Shown here one piece after another: positions 61,954-64,000 of a stretch of 64,000 bases of DNA. A program made the position numbers and the translations under genes. Source of the DNA: Roseivirga sp. (GTDB lineage: Bacteria > Bacteroidota > Bacteroidia > Cytophagales > Cyclobacteriaceae); contig JAAWWF010000002.1 of NCBI GenBank assembly GCA_021404565.1, positions 434,001-498,000 of the forward strand. The letters are read 5' to 3'. Numbering within the stretch: position 1 is the first letter of the stretch; each line of letters starts with the position of its first letter. Under the pieces are notes generated by a model. It did no database searches. It saw only the letters and a list, made by a program, of their open reading frames with translations, and was not told where the DNA came from.

Positions 61954-62702
61954 ATGCTGTAATTATCGACAACGAACCACACATGATCAGCTCCTTAAAG
62001 GCGCTGCTGGGCCATTATTGTCCGGAGGTACAGGTGATTGGTTCTGCAGAAGGTTGTGAGAGTGGAGAGAAGTTGATTCTGGAACTCAATCCCGAAGTAG
62101 TATTTCTGGATGTGGAAATGGATGATGGTACGGGGATAGAACTGGTGGAAAAACTGAGCTATAAGCAACTACATGTTATTTTCATCACTGCCCATGATAA
62201 ATATGCTATCGATGCTTTTAAATGTAGTGCTATTGATTTTTTGCTGAAGCCAGTAGACCCGGACGACCTGGTAGGCGCTTTGAAAAAATTCGATCAGGCC
62301 AAAAGGGTGAACGACCTCGAAAAACAGGTGTCCGTACTAACGGAGCATCTGAGAGGAGGAAACTCGCGCCAGAAGAAGATTGTGCTGAGTGATTATGAAA
62401 GCATGCATCTGGTGAAAATTGAAGATATTATCTGGTGTGTGGCTGAGGGAAGCTATACCCGTTTCAAGCTACTGGATGGACCCGAAATAATGGTGTCTAA
62501 AAACCTGAAGTCCTATGAGGAGATTTTGGCAGGACAGGATTTTATCAGAATTCATAACTCTTACCTCGTGAACATCAATCATATCAAACGTTTTGAGAGA
62601 ACCGAGGGTGGCGTAGTGATCATGGAAAATGGAGGTGTGCTGCCGGTTTCAGTCCGAAAGAAGGACAGTCTTATGAATATTCTGAAAAACTGGAATAAAT
62701 AA
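61950..62702 (+). CDS. LytTR-family response regulator
   Basis: A 250-residue regulator: the receiver domain has Asp7 (IIDNEPHMI), the phospho-acceptor Asp54 in VVFLDVEMDDGTG, a Thr in HVIFITAHDKYAID and Lys in FLLKPVDPDD. The LytTR domain (~145-245) contains IIWCVAEGSYTRFKLLDG and FIRIHNSYLVNINHIKRFER. It is the cognate partner of the TPR kinase that overlaps it by four bases. Only one residue of the acidic pair at the start is Asp (DNE), which is common in LytTR regulators. Targets are unknown. Confidence 0.92.
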   Translation: MNAVIIDNEPHMISSLKALLGHYCPEVQVIGSAEGCESGEKLILELNPEVVFLDVEMDDGTGIELVEKLSYKQLHVIFITAHDKYAIDAFKCSAIDFLLKPVDPDDLVGALKKFDQAKRVNDLEKQVSVLTEHLRGGNSRQKKIVLSDYESMHLVKIEDIIWCVAEGSYTRFKLLDGPEIMVSKNLKSYEEILAGQDFIRIHNSYLVNINHIKRFERTEGGVVIMENGGVLPVSVRKKDSLMNILKNWNK

Positions 62703-62993
62703 CGACCATCAAATGAACCCCGACACTTATGGGGCAGGGCAGGGCATTCGCTAAAAGCCCCGATCAACTAAGTATTATCCGTTACATATTGTTGCAATTA
62801 ATCGACAAAACTCCTGGTTCATGCACGGAAGCTTCGAGGTATTCACACAAGACAATATCCTGAAACTTGATGAATCTTCCTTCCAGTCATTCAGATAGCT
62901 CGTTTTAGATGTTCCGTGTGTGATAAAGGTGTTTCGGGTCGATTTTTTACCAAAACATTATAGATGGTGAGTCTATGTATTTAGTAGTGGAAG

Positions 62994-63014
62994 GAAGGCC
63001 CGTACGGGGCCTTC
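62994..63014 (+). terminator. Terminator-like hairpin 1
   Basis: GAAGGCCC (62994-63001) pairs exactly with GGGCCTTC (63007-63014) around GTACG; TTACTAATTTTTT follows. The loop core TACG and GGCC arms are shared with hairpin 2. It lies about 290 bases after the LytTR regulator gene. Confidence 0.6.
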
Positions 63015-63165
63015 TTACTAATTTTTTAAACCTGAAATACAGTTCATACTCTAAAAATAACCCGGTCGGCAGCCTGAGATAATGAGAGCCGGCCACAGGT
63101 TGAGTTGAGGTACAGAAGTAAGAGCAGATTGGTTGTCTTCTATTAAAAACTTCTGTAGACAAATC

Positions 63166-63186
63166 AAGGGCCCATACGGGGCCCTT
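63166..63186 (+). terminator. Terminator-like hairpin 2
   Basis: AAGGGCCC (63166-63173) pairs exactly with GGGCCCTT (63179-63186) around ATACG; ATTTTTT follows directly, so it should terminate plus-strand transcription. On the minus strand the stem is followed by GATTTG, which could also serve the metalloprotease gene that ends at 63229. Confidence 0.7.
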
Positions 63187-63228
63187 ATTTTTTGTCTCAA
63201 CTGAATTCAAATGATTATGACCAGTCCA

Positions 63229-64000
63229 TTATTTAGGGTCCAGTATATCGTTTATTCTCTCAAGCAGATCTTCCAGATGTACTTTGCTGGCTCTGTCAGT
63301 ATACTTTCCTTTAGCCGTATTTACCTGGCTTTTCAGCGTTTTTAGTTCTGCACGTACTGCAGGTCTGATGTCAGACTGACTAATGCTCACCTGCCTTGCC
63401 TGGAAAGGGTTGGCTTCATTGTTCATCAAATACTTCATACGAGCCACATAGGCACGCTGCAGGTTTCTGCGGTAAGTGTCAATGTTTTGAGTTGAAGCCA
63501 ATTCAGAAAACAGTCCTTTTCTTACATCACCAAATAGCTGATATACAGTGTAGGTGTTTCTTCCTTTAAAAGCCTCAGCCTCAATAAGTCTCTGAGCTCT
63601 TGTGGGGTCAAGCAAACCATTTAAGAATGAGGTTTGAATGCCTCTGATTCTTTCTACAGCACCAAAATTCTCCATTCTTCTCAGCAACTCTTCATCCAGA
63701 AGCCATGCTGGCGAATTGAAAGCATGCTTGTTCAGCCAGGTCATTGCATCCGTCTGCTGCTTTTCAGGTACCACATTGAAAACGGCTCCATCCTGATCGC
63801 TTGACTTCTTGTTTTCAATGATACCTCCCACGTTAGTCGTGACATGACCTACAAAGCGTCTCCACTGGCCTAAGATCTCGCGATAGATTTCCTGTGTATC
63901 ACTGTAGTCTTCACCATCGGTGGTGGTCCATTCCAAAAGATTAGGCACCACTTTCATCAGGTTTTGCATACCATAGGTGCTGGCCAGCACTGAGTTATCA
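63229..64000 (-). CDS. Zinc-dependent metalloprotease (DUF5117/DUF5118 type), C-terminal fragment (5' end outside window)
   Basis: The frame is open to the right edge (DNSVLASTYGMQNLMKVVPN is in frame across the last ATG/GTG), so this is the C-terminal ~257 residues of a longer protein. The helical sequence (EIYREILGQWRRFVGHVTTN, then AMTWLNKHAFNSPAWLLDEE, then RRMENFGAVERIRGIQTSFL) matches my recollection of the C-terminal region of the large DUF5117-containing zinc metalloproteases of Bacteroidota. The HExxH motif and the signal peptide would lie upstream and are not visible. It ends DILERINDILDPK-like and is followed by a two-way terminator hairpin. Confidence 0.7.
   Translation of the reverse strand, partial: DNSVLASTYGMQNLMKVVPNLLEWTTTDGEDYSDTQEIYREILGQWRRFVGHVTTNVGGIIENKKSSDQDGAVFNVVPEKQQTDAMTWLNKHAFNSPAWLLDEELLRRMENFGAVERIRGIQTSFLNGLLDPTRAQRLIEAEAFKGRNTYTVYQLFGDVRKGLFSELASTQNIDTYRRNLQRAYVARMKYLMNNEANPFQARQVSISQSDIRPAVRAELKTLKSQVNTAKGKYTDRASKVHLEDLLERINDILDPK

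Larger units (their letters stand above)
62703..63228. other. Gene-free 526-base stretch; two near-identical hairpins
   Basis: No coding gene is supported between the LytTR regulator and the metalloprotease fragment. The stretch holds two terminator-like hairpins (62994-63014 and 63166-63186; listed separately) about 150 bases apart. The piece between them (63015-63165) contains CCGGTCGGCAGCC and GAGAGCCGGCC, which could form a stem, so a small RNA is possible but not shown. The first 280 bases show nothing I can name. Confidence 0.45.

Noticed and set aside
1-64000. CRISPR arrays, tRNA or rRNA genes
   Set aside because: No regularly spaced direct repeats and no cloverleaf or rRNA-like sequence were seen by reading; a covariance search was not possible.

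Overview
The window looks like a chromosome segment from a member of the Bacteroidota, most likely a marine or soil Cytophagales (Fulvivirga/Roseivirga-like). The reasons are: LytTR response regulators paired with LytS-type kinases, AraC regulators fused to a seven-helix membrane domain, three imidazolonepropionase-like amidohydrolases in a row, a C-terminal piece of a DUF5117-type zinc metalloprotease, a Bacteroidota-type extracellular contractile injection system (eCIS), weak Shine-Dalgarno sequences and a TAnnTTTG promoter-like site. The genus is an inference; no rRNA or other taxonomic marker is present.

Layout. 1-6.2 kb: the end of an AddA/RecB-like helicase-nuclease and a complete AddB-like nuclease, with a CPBP protease and a membrane AraC regulator inserted between them on the other strand. 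6.3-12 kb: a TPR histidine kinase, a gene-free block of nested inverted repeats, an SRPBCC protein, an AraC regulator and the pseudouridine synthase RluF. 12.2-18.7 kb: a large KAP-family P-loop NTPase with a small membrane protein behind it, a TlpA-like thioredoxin and another membrane AraC regulator. 18.9-25.4 kb: a damage-response or mutagenesis cassette. It holds DinB and an error-prone-type DnaE, each preceded by a 2H-phosphoesterase-like gene, and each transcription unit carries the same compound palindromic operator. 25.4-31.7 kb: a LytTR two-component pair, an S41 peptidase, a NUDIX hydrolase, a GH1 beta-glucosidase and an outer-membrane barrel.

32.0-54.3 kb: a complete, single-strand eCIS operon of 16 genes. 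It encodes a DUF4255 cap-like protein, an unknown protein, sheath, two tube proteins, a DUF5908 peptide, a LysM tube adaptor, a VgrG-like hub/spike, a PAAR tip, gp25, two baseplate-J proteins, a tape-measure-type protein, an AAA+ ATPase, and finally two alanine-rich coiled-coil proteins of unknown function. Many genes overlap by 1-8 bases, so they are probably translated together. No recognisable fibre or toxin gene is present, which makes the two terminal coiled-coil genes and the unknown second gene the most interesting parts of the locus.

54.3-64 kb: about 1 kb without a clear gene but with inverted repeats; an operon of three secreted amidohydrolases, of which two have lost the HxH metal-binding motif; a TPR-LytS kinase with its LytTR regulator; a gene-free stretch with two near-identical terminator-like hairpins; and the C-terminus of a zinc metalloprotease running off the right edge.
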